From: Archivesica marissinica
Taxonomy: Eukaryota; Mollusca; Bivalvia; Venerida; Vesicomyidae
Direction: 5' to 3'
DNA: 64,000 nt
NCBI GenBank assembly: GCA_014843695.1
Contig: CM026395.1
Coordinates: 47,086,671-47,150,670 of the forward strand
The notes beneath the pieces were generated by a model. The model saw only the letters and a program-made list of their open reading frames with translations. It ran no database searches and was not told where the DNA came from. Positions 47,901-59,429 of the stretch are shown piece after piece. Made by a program: the position numbers and the translations under genes. How positions within the stretch are numbered: the stretch's first letter is position 1; the number at the start of each line of letters is the position of its first letter.

Positions 47901-50900
47901 ACTCTATCGGGGCCTCCACTAGGTACAAATGGAGCACTACTCTATCGGGGCATCCTCTAGGTACAAATGGAGCACTACTCTATCGGGGCATCCTCTAGGT
48001 ACAAATGGAGCACTACTCTATCAGGGCCTCCTCTAGGTACAAATGTAGCACTGCTCTATCGGAGCATCCACTAGGTACAAATGGAGCACTACTCTATCGG
48101 GGCCTCCACTAGGTACAAATGGAGCACTACTCTATCAGGACCTCCTCTAGGTACAAATGGAGCACTATGCTATCAGGACCTCCTCTAGGTACAAATGGAG
48201 CACTATGCTATCAGGACCTCCTCTAGGTACAAATGGAGCACTAGATACAAATGGAGCACTACTCTATCAGGACCTCCTCTAGGTACAAATATAGCACTAC
48301 TCTATCGGAGCATCCTCTAGGTACAAATGGAGCACTATGCTATCAGGGCATCCACTAGGTACAAATGGAGCACTACTGTATCAGGGCCTCCTCTAGGTAC
48401 AAATGGAGCACTACTGTATCAGGGCCTCCTCTAGGTACAAATGGAGCACTACTCTATCGGGGCATCCACTAGGTACAAATGGAGCACTACTCTATCAGGA
48501 CCTCCTCTAGGTACAAATGGAGCACTACGCTATCAGGGCATCCACTAGGTACAAATGGAGCACTACTGTATCAGGGCCTCCTCTAGGTACAAATGGAGCA
48601 CTACTCTATCGGAACATCCACGAGGTACAAATGGAGCACTACTCTATCGGAGCATCCACGAGGTACAAATGGAGCACTACTCTATCGGAGCATCCACGAG
48701 GTACAAATGGAGCACTACTATATCGGAGCATCCACTAGGTACAAATGTAGCACTGCTCTATCGGAGCATCCACTAGGTACAAATGTAGCACTGCTCTATC
48801 GGAGCATCCACTAGGTACAAATGTAGCACTGCTCTATCGGGGCATCCACGAGGTACAAATGGAGCACTTCTCTATCGGAGCATCCACTAGGTACAAATGG
48901 AGCATTACTCTATCGGAGCATCCACTAGGTACAAATGGAGCACTACTCTATCGGAGCATCCACTAGGTACAAATGGAGCACTACTCTATCGGGGCCTTCA
49001 CTAGGTACAAATGGAGCACTACTATATCAGAGCATCCACTAGGTACAAATGGAGCACTACTCTATCGGGGCCTCCACTAGGTACAAATGGAGCACTACTA
49101 TATCAGAGCATCCACTAGGTACAAATGTAGCACTGCTCTATCGGGGCAACCACTAGGTACAAATGGAGCACTGCCCTATCGGAGCATCCACTAGGTACAA
49201 ATGTAGCACTGCTCTATCGGGGCCTCCACTAGGTACAAATGGAGCACTACTCTATCGGGCCCTTCACGAGGTACAAATGGAGCACTACTCTATCGGAGCA
49301 TACACTAGGTACAAATGTAGCACTGCTCTATCGGGGCCTCCACTAGGTACAAATGGAGCACTACTCTATCGGGGCATCCACTAGGTACAAATGGAGCACT
49401 GCTCTATCGGGGCCTCCACTAGGTACAAATGTAGCACTACTCTATCGGGGCCTCCACTAGGTACAAATGGAGCACTGCTCTTATCAGGGCATCCACTAGG
49501 TACAAATGGAGCACTACTCTATTGGAGCATCCACTAGGCACAAATGGAGCACTACTTTTTATCAGGGCATCCACTAGGTTCAAATGGAGCATTACTCTAT
49601 TGGAGCATCCACTAGGTACAAATGGAGCACTACTTTTATCAGGGCATCCACTAGGTACAAATGGAGCACTACTCTATCGGGGCCTCCACTAGGTACAAAT
49701 GTAGCACTGCTCTTATCAGGGCATCCACTAGGTACAAATGGAGCACTACTCTATTGGAGCATCCACTAGGCACAAATGGAGCACTACTTTTTATCAGGGC
49801 ATCCACTAGGTTCAAATGGAGCATTACTCTATTGGAGCATCCACTAGGTACAAATGGAGCACTACTTTTATCAGGGCATCCACTAGGTACAAATGGAGCA
49901 CTACTCTATCGGGGCCTCCACTAGGTACAAATGTAGCACTGCTCTTATCAGGGCATCCACTAGGTACAAATGGAGCACTACTCTATTGGAGCATCCACTA
50001 GGCACAAATGGAGCACTACTTTTTATCAGGGCATCCACTAGGTTCAAATGGAGCATTACTCTATTGGAGCATCCACTAGGTACAAATGGAGCACTACTTT
50101 TATCAGGGCATCCACTAGGTACAAATGGAGCACTATTCTATCGGGGCATTCACTTGGTACAAATGGAGCACTACTCTATTGGAGCATCCACTAGGTACAA
50201 ATGGGGCACAACTCTATTGGAGCATCCTCTAGGTACAAATGGAGCACTGCTCTATTGGAGCATCCACTAGGTACAAATGGAGCACTACTGTTATCAGGGC
50301 ATCCACTAGGTACAAATGGAGCATTACTCTATTGGAGCATCTACTAGGTGCAAATGGAGCACTACTCTATCGGGGCCTCCTCTAGGTACAAATGGAACAC
50401 TACTCTATCGGAGCATCCACTAGGTACAAATGGAGCACTACTATATTGGAGCATCCACTAGGTACAAATGGAGCACTACTGTTATCAGGGCATCCACTAG
50501 GTACAAATGGAGCACTACTCTATCGGGGCCTCCACTAGGTACAAATGGAGCACTACTCTATCGGAGCATCCACTAGGTACAAATGGAGCACTACTCTATC
50601 GGAGCATCCACTAGGTACAAATGGGGCACAACTCTATCGGGGCCTTCACTAGATACAAATGGAGCACTACTCTATCGGGACATCCTCTAGGTACAAATGG
50701 AGCACTACTCTATCGGAGCATCCACTAGGTACAAATGGGGCACAACTCTATCGGGGCCTTCACTAGATACAAATGGAGCACTACTCTATCGGGGCCATCA
50801 CTAGATACAAATGGAGCACTGCTCTATCGGAGCATCCACTAGGTACAAATGGAGCACTACTCTATCGGAGCATCCACTAGGTACAAATGGAGCACTGCTC

Positions 50901-53900
50901 TATCGGAGCATCCACTGGGTACAAATGGAGCACTGCTCTATCGGAGCATCCACTAGGTACAAATGGAGCACAGCTCTATCGGAGCATCCACTAGGTACAA
51001 ATGGAGCACTGCTCTATCGGAGCATCCACTAGGTACAAATGGAGCACTGCTCTATCGGAGCATCCACTAGGTACAAATGGATCACTGCTCTATCGGAGCA
51101 TCCACTAGGTACAAATGGAGTACTACTCTATCAGGGCCTTCACTAGGTACAAATGAATCATTACTCTATTGGAGCATCCACTAGGTACAAATGGAGCACT
51201 ATTCTATCGGGGCCTTCACTAGGTACAAATGGAGCACTGCTCTATTGGAGCATCCACTAGGTACAAATGGAGCACTACTGTTATCAGGGCATCCACTAGG
51301 TACAAATGGAGCACTACTGTTATCAGGGCATCCACTAGGTACAAATGGAGCACTACTCTATTGGAGCATCCACTAGGTACAAATGGAGCACTATTCTATC
51401 GGGGCCTCCACTAGGTACAAATGGAGCACTACTCTATTGGAGCATCCACTAGGTACAAATGGAGCACAACTCTATCGGGGCCTTCACTAGATACAAATGG
51501 AGCACTACTCTATTGGAGCATCCACTAGGTACAAATGGAGCACTACTCTATCGGGGCATCCTCTAGGTACAAATGGAGCACTACTCTATCGGAGCATCCA
51601 CTAGGTACAAATGGGGCACAACTCTATCGGGGCCTTCACTAGATACAAATGGAGCACTACTCTATCGGGGCCTTCACTAGATACAAATGGAGCACTGCTC
51701 TATCGGAGCATCCACTAGGTACAAATGGAGCACTACTCTATCGGAGCATCCACTAGGTACAAATGGAGCACTGCTCTATCGGAGCATCCACTGGGTACAA
51801 ATGGAGCACTGCTCTATCGGAGCATCCACTAGGTACAAATGGAGCACAGCTCTATCGGAGCATCCACTAGATACAAATGGAGCACTGCTCTATCGGAGCA
51901 TCCACTAGGTACAAATGGAGCACTGCTCTATCGGAGCATCCACTAGGTACAAATGGAGCACAGCTCTATCGGAGCATCCATTAGGTACAAATGGAGCACT
52001 TCTCTATCAGGGCCTTCACTAGGTACAAATGAATCATTACTCTATTGGAGCATCCACTAGGTACAAATGGAGCACTGCTCTATCGGAGCATCCACTAGGT
52101 ACAAATGGAGCACTACTGTTATCAGGGCATCCACTAGGTACAAATGGAGCACTACTCTATTGGAGCATCCACTAGGTACAAATGGAGCACTATTCTATCG
52201 GGGCCTCCACTAGGTACAAATGGAGCACTACTCTATCGGAGCATCCACTAGGTACAAATGGGGCACAACTCTATCGGGGCCTTCACTAGATACAAATGGA
52301 GCACTACTCTATCGGGGCATCCTCTAGGTACAAATGGAGCACTACTCTATCGAAGCATCCACTAGGTACAAATGGGGCACAACTCTATCGGGGCCTTCAC
52401 TAGATACAAATGGAGCACTACTCTATCGGGGCCTTCACTAGATACCAATGGAGCACTGCTCTATCGGAGCATCCACTAGGTACAAATGGAGCACTACTCT
52501 ATCGGAGCATCCACTAGGTACAAATGGAGCACTGCTCTATCGGAGCATCCACTGGGTACAAATGGAGCACTGCTCTATCGGAGCATCCACTAGGTACAAA
52601 TGGAGCACAGCTCTATCGGAGCATCCACTAGATACAAATGGAGCACTGCTCTATCGGAGCATCCACTAGGTACAAATGGAGCATTGCTCTATCGGAGCAT
52701 CCACTAGGTACAAATGGAGCACAGCTCTATCGGAGCATCCATTAGGTACAAATGGAGCACTTCTCTATCAGGGCCTTCACTCGGTACAAATGAATCATTA
52801 CTCTATTGGAGCATCCACTAGGTACAAATGGAGCACTGCTCTATCGGAGCATCCACTAGGTACAAATGGAGCACTGCTCTATTGGAGCATCCACTAGGTA
52901 CAAATGGAGCACTACTGTTATCAGGGCATCCACTAGGTACAAATGGAGCATTACTCTATCAGAGCATCCACTAGGTACAAATGGAGCACTACTGTTATCT
53001 GGGCATCCACTAGGTTCAAATGGAGCACTACTCTATTGGAGCATCCACTAGGTACAAATGGAGCACTATTCTATCGGGGCCTCCACTAGGTACAAATAGA
53101 GCACTACTCTATTGGAGCATCCACTAGGTACAAATGGAGCACTATTCTATCGGGGCCTCCACTAGGTACAAATGGAGCACTACTCTATCGGAGCATCCAC
53201 TAGGTACAAATGGAGCACTACTCTATCGGGCCCTTCACTAGGTACAAATGGAGCACTATTCTATCGGGGCCTTCACTAGGTACAAATGGAGCACTGCTCT
53301 ATCAGAGCATCCACTAGGTACAAATGGAGCACTGCTCTATCGGAGCATCCACTAGGTACAAATGGAGCACTACTCTATCGGGCCCTTCACTAGGTACAAA
53401 TGGAGCACTACTCTAACAGGGCATCCACTAGGTACACATGTAGCACAGCTCTATCGGGGCCTTCACTAGGTACAAATGGAGCAAAGTTCCTCCCTCAAGA
53501 TAACATTACTCTATAAGTTCCTCCCTCAAGATAACATTACTCTATAAGTTCCATCCCCAAGATAACATTACTCTATAAGTTCTTCCCTCAAGATAACATT
53601 ACTCTATTAGTTCCTCCCTCAAGATAACATTACTCTATAAGTTCCTCCCTCAAGATAACATTACTCTATAAGTTCCATCCCCAAGATAACATTACTCTAT
53701 ACGTTCCTCCCTCAAGATAACATTACTCTATTATAAGTTCCTCCCTCAAGATAACATTACTCTATATAAGTTCCTTCCCCAAGATAACATTACTCTATAA
53801 GTTCCTCCTTCAAGATAACATTACTCTGTAAGTTCCTCCCTCAAGATAACATTACTCTATAAGTTCTTCCCTCAAGATAACATTACTCTATACGTTCCTT

Positions 53901-56900
53901 CCCCACTATATCATTACTCTATAAGTTCCTCCCTCAAGATAACATTACTCTATTAGTTCCTCCCTCAAGATAACATTACTCTATAAGTTCCTCCCTCAAG
54001 ATAACATTACTCTATTATAAGTTCCTCCCTCAAGATAACATTACTCTATTATAAGTTCCTCCCTCAAGATAACATTACTCTATTATAAGTTCCATCCCCA
54101 AGATAACATTACTCTATAAGTTCCTCCCTCAAGATAACATTACTCTATTATAAGTTCCTCCCTCAAGATAACATTACTCTATTATAAGTTCCATCCCCAA
54201 GATAACATTACTCCATAAGTTCCTTCCCCAAGATAACATTACTCTATTATAAGTTCCTCCCTCAAGATAACATTACTCTATATGTTCCTTCCCCAAGATA
54301 ACATTACTCTATAAGTTCCTCCCTTGTGTAATACTTCTCTACTCTTATATATAAATTCTATTTGCAGTCTCGAGAAGAAGATGTGAACAGGGATGGGCGG
54401 CCGGACTCCCTGCTGTTGAACCTGGAACTGCCAATGTTGGACACAGATAATATACTCGGAATAAGGCTTATACTCCTCTTTGATTATAAATTGTTTGTAA
54501 GTATGAAAATGATATAAAAAAGTAGTGTTTGTTTATTTTAGTTTCACCCCTATTGAAAGGGCCAGTCATTTCGGATTAATTAGACACCTCTTATCACAGG
54601 CACCAGACAGTCTGGTGCATGTTCCTCTTATCAGTAATTCCCGAATCCTATTATTGAAGGCGAGGCATCTTGCTGATCGGTAACCATTATTTAACTAGCT
54701 GGCGATTCACCAACTGGCCATATCAGAATGAACCCGTGGTGGGTCACCAACTGGCCATATCAGAATGAACCCGTGGTGGGTCACCAACTGGCCATATCAG
54801 AATGAACTCGTGGTGGGTCACCAACCAACCTCACCAACTGGTCATATCAGAATGAACCCGTGGTGGGTCACCAACTGGCCATATCAGAATGAACCCGTGG
54901 TGGGTCACCAACTGGCCATATCAGAATGAACTCGTGGTGGGTCACCAACCGAACCTGTGGTGGGTCACCAACTGGTCATATCAGAATGAACCCGTGGTGG
55001 GTCACCAACTGGCCATATCAGAATGAACCCGTGGTGGGTCACCAACTGGCCATATCAGAATGAACTCGTGGTGGGTCACCAACCGAACCTGTGGTGGGTC
55101 ACCAACTGGTCATATCAGAATGAACCCGTGGTGGGTCACCAACCGGCCATATCAGAATGAACCCGTGGTGGGTCACCAACCGAACCTGTGGTGGGTCACC
55201 AACCGAACCTGTGGTGGGTCACCAACCGAACCTGTGGTGGGTCACCAACCGGCCATATCGGAATGAACCCGTGGCAGGTCACCAACCGAACCCGTGGTGG
55301 GTCACCAACCGGCCATATCAGAATGAACCCATGGTGGGTCACCACCCGGCCATATCAGAATGAACCCATGGTGGGTCACCACCCGGCCATATCAGAATGA
55401 ACCCCTGACAAGGTTCGAACTGTCGGCCATCTGCTCCGTAGGCGGATGCCGTAATCACTAGGCTACAGAGACTGTGATATAGTCCATATGGTGTAATGGA
55501 AATGTTCGCCTTATAACCGATGGTTCCATTAATAACTTCTTTTTTTTAAATTGTTTACCGGTAATAATAGTTTTTATCACATAAATTTGCATGTATTCAG
55601 TTTCCTACAACCATCACATATTTTCCTATATGTACACACATGCCAAAGGCTCACTTAATAGCAAACTTCCAAAACATGTTTCATTAAATATGGTATGACA
55701 TCATGCGTAAGCTCCTATATATATGAAATTAAAACTTGTTGACAATTCTCTCTCTATAAGTGAACAGTATACAATCACACCTATATTAAGCAGCCAGCCA
55801 AGGGAATTACAGAAAGTGGCTGCTTAGCACAGGTGGCTACTAAATAGAGGTCAAATGTATAGTAAAACAACATATTGGGAATCTGGTAACTGGCTGCTTA
55901 ATAGAGGTCAAATGAATGTATAGTAAAACAACATATTTGGAATCTGGGAACTGGCTGCTTAATACAGGTTGGCTACTAAATATAGGTCAAATGTATAATA
56001 AAACAACATATTGGGAATCTGGAAACTGGCTGCTTAGCACAGGTGGCTACTTAATAGAGGTCAAGTGTATAGTATAACAACATATTGGGAATCTAGGAAC
56101 TGGCTGCATAATACAGATTGGCTGCTACCACAGGTTTGACTGTAATAACATGTACAAATTCATAAGCATTCGTGTTCAGCTACTTCAGGGGCACATTTTC
56201 TGACCTACATTTTGTATTTCATTTTAGGTCATCAGAAATTAATTGCTTGATTACGTTTCTTAGTTTAAACATTATTTATTTCTTTGAATAAACATAGTAA
56301 CGTACAATTTGAACGTACATGTAGGATTGAGGAGAAAGCAACCTGCTTGTATGGTTACTTCTTTCCTATGTACATACATGTAGGATTGAGGAGAAAGCAA
56401 CCTGCTTGTATGGTTACCTCTTTCCGATTATGTTGCTTGCCCATTCTTTGTCATTCTAGAGGGCGATGTGGGTGAAATAGTCGCCCTAGGGACCCTGACT
56501 TCCATTTTTTGTTTGCAATTATGATACAAAATGTTGGCGAGTAAGATACACTGGCCCATTATAAAGCACTAAATTAATGGTCATACTGTGCATTTTTGTC
56601 ATAATTTATTTTGTTGAAATTTATTAAATAACACCATTTAACCCATTTCATTCTGGATACATTTAAAGGCCACAGGTGTGACTCTGCGTGCTGATCAGGA
56701 TCTATGTTGTTTGCTACATAGCCAAGTGTCTTAGCAAAATCATCTGAATAGCAAACAGCATAGAGCCTGATCAGACGGAACGTTTCATGGCGGCTGATCT
56801 GGCTCTATGTTCTTTGCAAATACTGTTTGAACGGCATCCAGGATCAAATGGGTTAAGAACGCAATCACTTCTCCCAAACATTCTGACCTACTGCTTTGTG

Positions 56901-59313
56901 ATGAGATATAATGCCCTACGCCATTGCTTAATAAATCTTGTGTCTTTCATACAGCAATTTTCCACACTGACCATGGAGGGCATGGCATATATTAGTCACG
57001 ACAGTCCCATGCCGGGTGCTCGGTATGATGTCACGGGTGAGCTGAGATTTAACCAGAAAGAACCGCTGGCGCATACGGGTACCGATAACAGATATAACGT
57101 AAGTTAGTAGTTTGGCTACACAGCAAGCGATCTTAATATCATCATGCCAATTATGAAAAGAAGCCAGTCATAGGATTAATTATGATTCTTGTGTACTGTC
57201 ATAAAAGTGACGACATTCCATTGTTTACCAATTGTCTTAGACTGTGTTTTTCGCAAGTTGTGAAAATCACACTTTGTACTATGTATTGGTGGGTAGTTGA
57301 CATTATCAGATATTTGATTTTATCTGTCACTGTAAATTTGGGATAACGTTGATTGGTCTTTATTGGAATTTGTATACCACTATGTAAACACTATGCATAT
57401 TAGCTTTAAAGCGACACTACATCAGTGAAAACGCAAATTTCTACAGAATGTAATTTCCTATTATATCGTATATTTTCCCTCTATATATTTGTCTCAAAAA
57501 CTAGTAAAAAAGTATTTCAACTAATAAACGAACGTCGTATACGCGGTTTGATAACATAACAAAATAATGTAAATAATATCGACACCCATGCGGAATACAA
57601 CGCGTGTATCTTGAATAATAGGCAAGCAACTTAAACCTACCTTGCCTCTTCTCTCTCTATCATGGCGATGGATTCCATCCCGACTTCATAGGCAGGCAAC
57701 TTAAACCCACCTTGCCTCTTCTCTCTCTATCATGGCGATGGATTCCATCCCGACTTCTTAGGCAGGCAACTTAAACCCACATTGCCTCTTCTCTCTCCAT
57801 CATGGCGATGGATTCCATCCCGACTTCATAGGCAGGCAACTTAAACCTACCTTGCCTCTTCTCTCCATCAGGGCGATGGATTCCATCCCGACTTCTTAGG
57901 CAAGCAACTTAAACCTACTTGCCTCTTCTCTCTATCATGGCTATGGATTCCATCCCAACTTCTTAGGCAAGCAACTTAAACCTACCTTGCCTCTTCTCTC
58001 TCCATCAGGGCGATGGATTCCATCCCGACTTCTTAGGCAGGCAACTTAAACCTACCTTGCCTCTTCTCTCTCCATCAGGGCGATGGATTCCATCCCGACT
58101 TCTTAGGCAGGCAACTTAAACCTACCTTGCCTCTTCTCTCTCCATCATGGCGATGGATTCCATCCCGACTTCATAGGCAGGCAACTTAAACCTACCTTGC
58201 CTCTTCTCTCCATCAGGGCGATGGATTCCATCCCGACTTCTTAGGCAAGCAACTTAAACCTACCTTGCCTCTTCTCTCTATTATGGCTATGGATTCCATC
58301 CCAACTTCTTAGGCAAGCAACTTAAACCTACCTTGCCTCTTCTCTCTCCATCAGGGCGATGGATTCCATCCCGACTTCTTAGGCAGGCAACTTAAACCTA
58401 CCTTGCCTCTTCTCTCTCCATCAGGGCGATGGATTCCATCCCGACTTCTTAGGCAGGCAACTTAAACCTACCTTGCCTCTTCTCTCTCCATCAGGGCGAT
58501 GGATTCCATCCCGACTTCTTAGGCAGGCAACTTAAACCTACCTTGCCTCTTCTCCCTCCATCAGGGCGATGGATTCCATCCCGACTTCTTAGGCAAGCAA
58601 CTTAAACCTACCTTGCCTCTTCTCTCTCCATCATGGCGATAGATTCCATCCCAACTTCTTAGGCAAGCAACTTGAACCTACCTTGCCTCTTCTCTCTCCA
58701 TCATGGCGATAGATTCCATCCCAACTTCTTAGGCAAGCAACTTGAACCTACCTTGCCTCTTCTCTCTCCATCATGGCGATGGATTCCATTATGAATGAAG
58801 TCTTGAGAGCGATTAAATCAAATTTTGTTGTAAAATCTTGATTCGCAATGGAGCTAAAACTTGTAGAAACCAGCAATTAAGTACATTTCCTAGTAATAGC
58901 CTTAATGGATAAATAAGTTCGCCGCAAATTAATAATGTACTATCATCTGTTTGCAGACATCCGTTATTGACAGCACCAGTATTTATGCAGAAACTTATCA
59001 CTTACCAACCATCTTCAAAAACTATGTGTCTCGGAATCTCACAACCTACCTGAACGCACCCTACACCGTCTGGAGCTCGGGACGAGGTGCCGATCAACCA
59101 TTCGTCCTATCAGCAACCATATTGTATCCCGAGGAACTATTGCACTACACCCCGGGCTTCTGGCATGTCATCAAATGGGGCTGGATACAATACGTGCCCG
59201 TGTTGTTGCTGTTCATCTTCGTTTTCGACCGAATTAAAATATTTATTTACCAAAACCAACTTGTCTCGACGATGATCGACCGACCGTGGAAGGAGGACAT
59301 TAAGCTTAGTTAA
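41837..59313 (+). CDS. TMEM231: TMEM231, ciliary transition-zone membrane protein (gene span)
   Basis: Five exons: 41837-41975, 43390-43556, 54368-54496, 56955-57098, 58957-59313; all introns are GT-AG, with phases 1, 0, 0, 0, giving 311 aa plus stop (vertebrate TMEM231 is about 316). TMEM231 belongs to the MKS/B9 complex (with B9D1, B9D2, MKS1, TMEM17) that gates proteins at the ciliary transition zone; human defects cause Joubert and Meckel syndromes. Family landmarks seen: 'MAVYEVFSHPELRTYRT' start, 'LTFIPPLLVVYRSYGFW' after the first membrane helix (about 24-42), 'REEDVNRDG' in the middle, 'GFWHVIKWGWIQYVPVLLLF' with the second helix (about 269-283), and 'DRIKIFIYQNQLVST' near the end. 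Introns carry several satellites; intron 2 is almost entirely tandem repeat. Confidence 0.97.
42402..42640 (+). mobile_element. V-SINE-like element in TMEM231 intron 1
   Basis: 'tcctattagcatagttgtta' (worn head), 'gtactccggtttcttccc', 'taatataagttgttaaagc', 'tttcgcaatcgttgtgaaat'. More diverged than the copy at 32878. Confidence 0.75.
43150..43300. repeat. 51-bp tandem repeat, about 3 copies, in intron 1
   Basis: 'aatacaccattctttaattg' occurs three times with 'gtacataattatgtatg' between. The inverted copy at 1-455 has only a single unit (about 301-345), so expansion here postdates the duplication or contraction occurred there. Confidence 0.9.
43390..43556 (+). CDS. TMEM231: TMEM231 exon 2
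   Basis: Acceptor 'ctatttcag', donor ATAACA|GTAATT. With the split Gly codon it reads 'GFWMKTGTYLEYPEIHFKN' and ends 'EQDHLRIPVIT', the family's extracytosolic beta-rich region. This exon is the source of the inverted fragment at the left edge. The 38-bp satellite begins about 9 bp after the donor. Confidence 0.96.
43566..53484. repeat. 38-bp satellite, about 260 copies, filling TMEM231 intron 2
   Basis: Two related subfamilies, head to tail. Type A (43566 to about 47365) has 'tatagcactactctagcagg' then 'gcctcccctagatacaag'. Type B (about 47370-53484) has 'atggagcactactctatcgg' then 'agcatccactaggtacaa'. They align base for base at about 75 percent, so B and A share an ancestor. Type A is far more homogeneous. 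The many 73-residue MEHYSIGASTRYKWSTT-like frames in type B are artefacts. Confidence 0.98.
53487..54325. repeat. 31-bp tandem array, about 27 copies, end of intron 2
   Basis: The unit contains 'gttcctccctcaagataaca' and 'ttactctataa', with variants 'ccatcccc', 'ccttcccc' and a 3-bp longer 'ctattataa' form. It shares 'actctat' with the preceding satellite. It stops about 40 bp before the exon 3 acceptor. Confidence 0.95.
54368..54496 (+). CDS. TMEM231: TMEM231 exon 3
   Basis: 43 codons, phase 0 at both ends; acceptor 'attctatttgcag', donor TTGTTT|GTAAGT. It encodes 'SREEDVNRDGRPDSLLLNLE' and 'LGIRLILLFDYKLF', matching the vertebrate REED-x-NxDG and LGVQLILTFSYRL region. No long open frame marks it; found by family pattern. 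Confidence 0.95.
54537..55480 (-). mobile_element. SINE S5 with an internal minisatellite expansion
   Basis: Both SINE ends match the copy at 8268-8505: 'cccctattgaaagggccagt' on the left and, on the right, 'gacaaggttcgaactgtcgg' with a tRNA-like head extending to 'ctaggctacagagactg'. Between them 54720-55400 is a tandem array of the SINE's own 'caactggccatatcagaat' block. Confidence 0.8.
54720..55400. repeat. 37-bp minisatellite derived from SINE S5
   Basis: Units join 'gtggtgggtcaccaactggc' and 'catatcagaatgaaccc'. A shorter 23-bp variant reads 'gtggtgggtcaccaaccgaa' plus 'cct'. About 20 units. Confidence 0.93.
55772..56142. mobile_element. MITE M1 with internally repeated arms, TMEM231 intron 3
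   Basis: TA-flanked; 'caatcacacctatattaagc' on the left and the complement of 'cagtcaaacctgtg' on the right. The middle repeats 'aacaacatattgggaatct' and 'ggctgcttaatagaggtca' about four times, so it is longer than its relatives. Confidence 0.75.
56314..56430. repeat. 60-bp direct duplication in intron 3
   Basis: 'gtaggattgaggagaaagca' followed by 'acctgcttgtatggttac' occurs twice, 60 bp apart. Confidence 0.9.
56642..56852. mobile_element. piggyBac-like MITE with TTAA flanks
   Basis: TTAA at 56638-56641 and 56853-56856; termini 'cccatttcattctgg' and, complemented, 'cccatttgatcctgg'. Interior 'gatcaggatctatgttgttt' is complementary in part to 'agcatagagcctgatcag'. It ends about 100 bp before exon 4. 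The open frame 56787-57107 joins this element to exon 4 by chance. Confidence 0.75.
56955..57098 (+). CDS. TMEM231: TMEM231 exon 4
   Basis: 48 codons, phase 0 at both ends; acceptor 'gtctttcatacag', donor TATAAC|GTAAGT. It encodes 'QFSTLTMEGMAYISHDSPMP', then 'GARYDVTGELRFNQKEPL' and 'DNRYN', equivalent to the vertebrate GSQLYVNGDLRLxQKxPL segment. Confidence 0.96.
57410..57615. mobile_element. MITE M3, left end only, in intron 4
   Basis: TTAA then 'agcgacactacatcagtg', 'acagaatgtaatttcctatt', 'cgtatacgcggtttg' and 'gaatacaacgcgtgtatc'. The M3 text stops where the 70-bp array begins. Confidence 0.75.
57618..58790. repeat. 70-bp tandem array, about 17 copies, in intron 4
   Basis: The unit contains 'caacttaaacctaccttgcc', 'tcttctctctccatcagggc' and 'gatggattccatcccgactt'. 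Several units are paired with the same variants (a 'tctccatcagg' form lacking 'tctc'), showing multi-unit duplication. Confidence 0.97.
58957..59313 (+). CDS. TMEM231: TMEM231 exon 5, last exon
   Basis: 118 codons plus TAA; acceptor 'ctgtttgcag'. It encodes 'SVIDSTSIYAETYHLPTIF', the conserved 'YTVWSSGRGADQPFVLSATI', 'LHYTPGFWHVIKWGWIQY', the second transmembrane helix and the 'DRIKIFIYQNQLVSTM' tail. No AATAAA is seen in the next 300 bp. Confidence 0.97.
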   Translation, partial: TSVIDSTSIYAETYHLPTIFKNYVSRNLTTYLNAPYTVWSSGRGADQPFVLSATILYPEELLHYTPGFWHVIKWGWIQYVPVLLLFIFVFDRIKIFIYQNQLVSTMIDRPWKEDIKLS

Positions 59314-59429
59314 GGCTTTTAATTCTTGCAGACAGACATTTCTGCGGTGGATTTGTGTCGTCTGGGGGCTGAACAAGTTACCCACAGTCCATTATGCTAC
59401 ACTGTGATATGTGTTGAAGAGCAACTAAC

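Noticed and set aside
47370..53484. Series of 60-125 codon frames (MEHYSIGAS...) in the 38-bp satellite
   Set aside because: Three 38-bp units equal 114 bp, so the frames simply cycle through all three phases of one repeat.
43566..54325. CRISPR-like regular array
   Set aside because: Units are contiguous with no unique spacers, and the context is a eukaryotic intron.
56787..57107. 106-codon frame as a stand-alone gene
   Set aside because: Its second half is TMEM231 exon 4; its first half is a MITE and intron joined only by chance reading frame.
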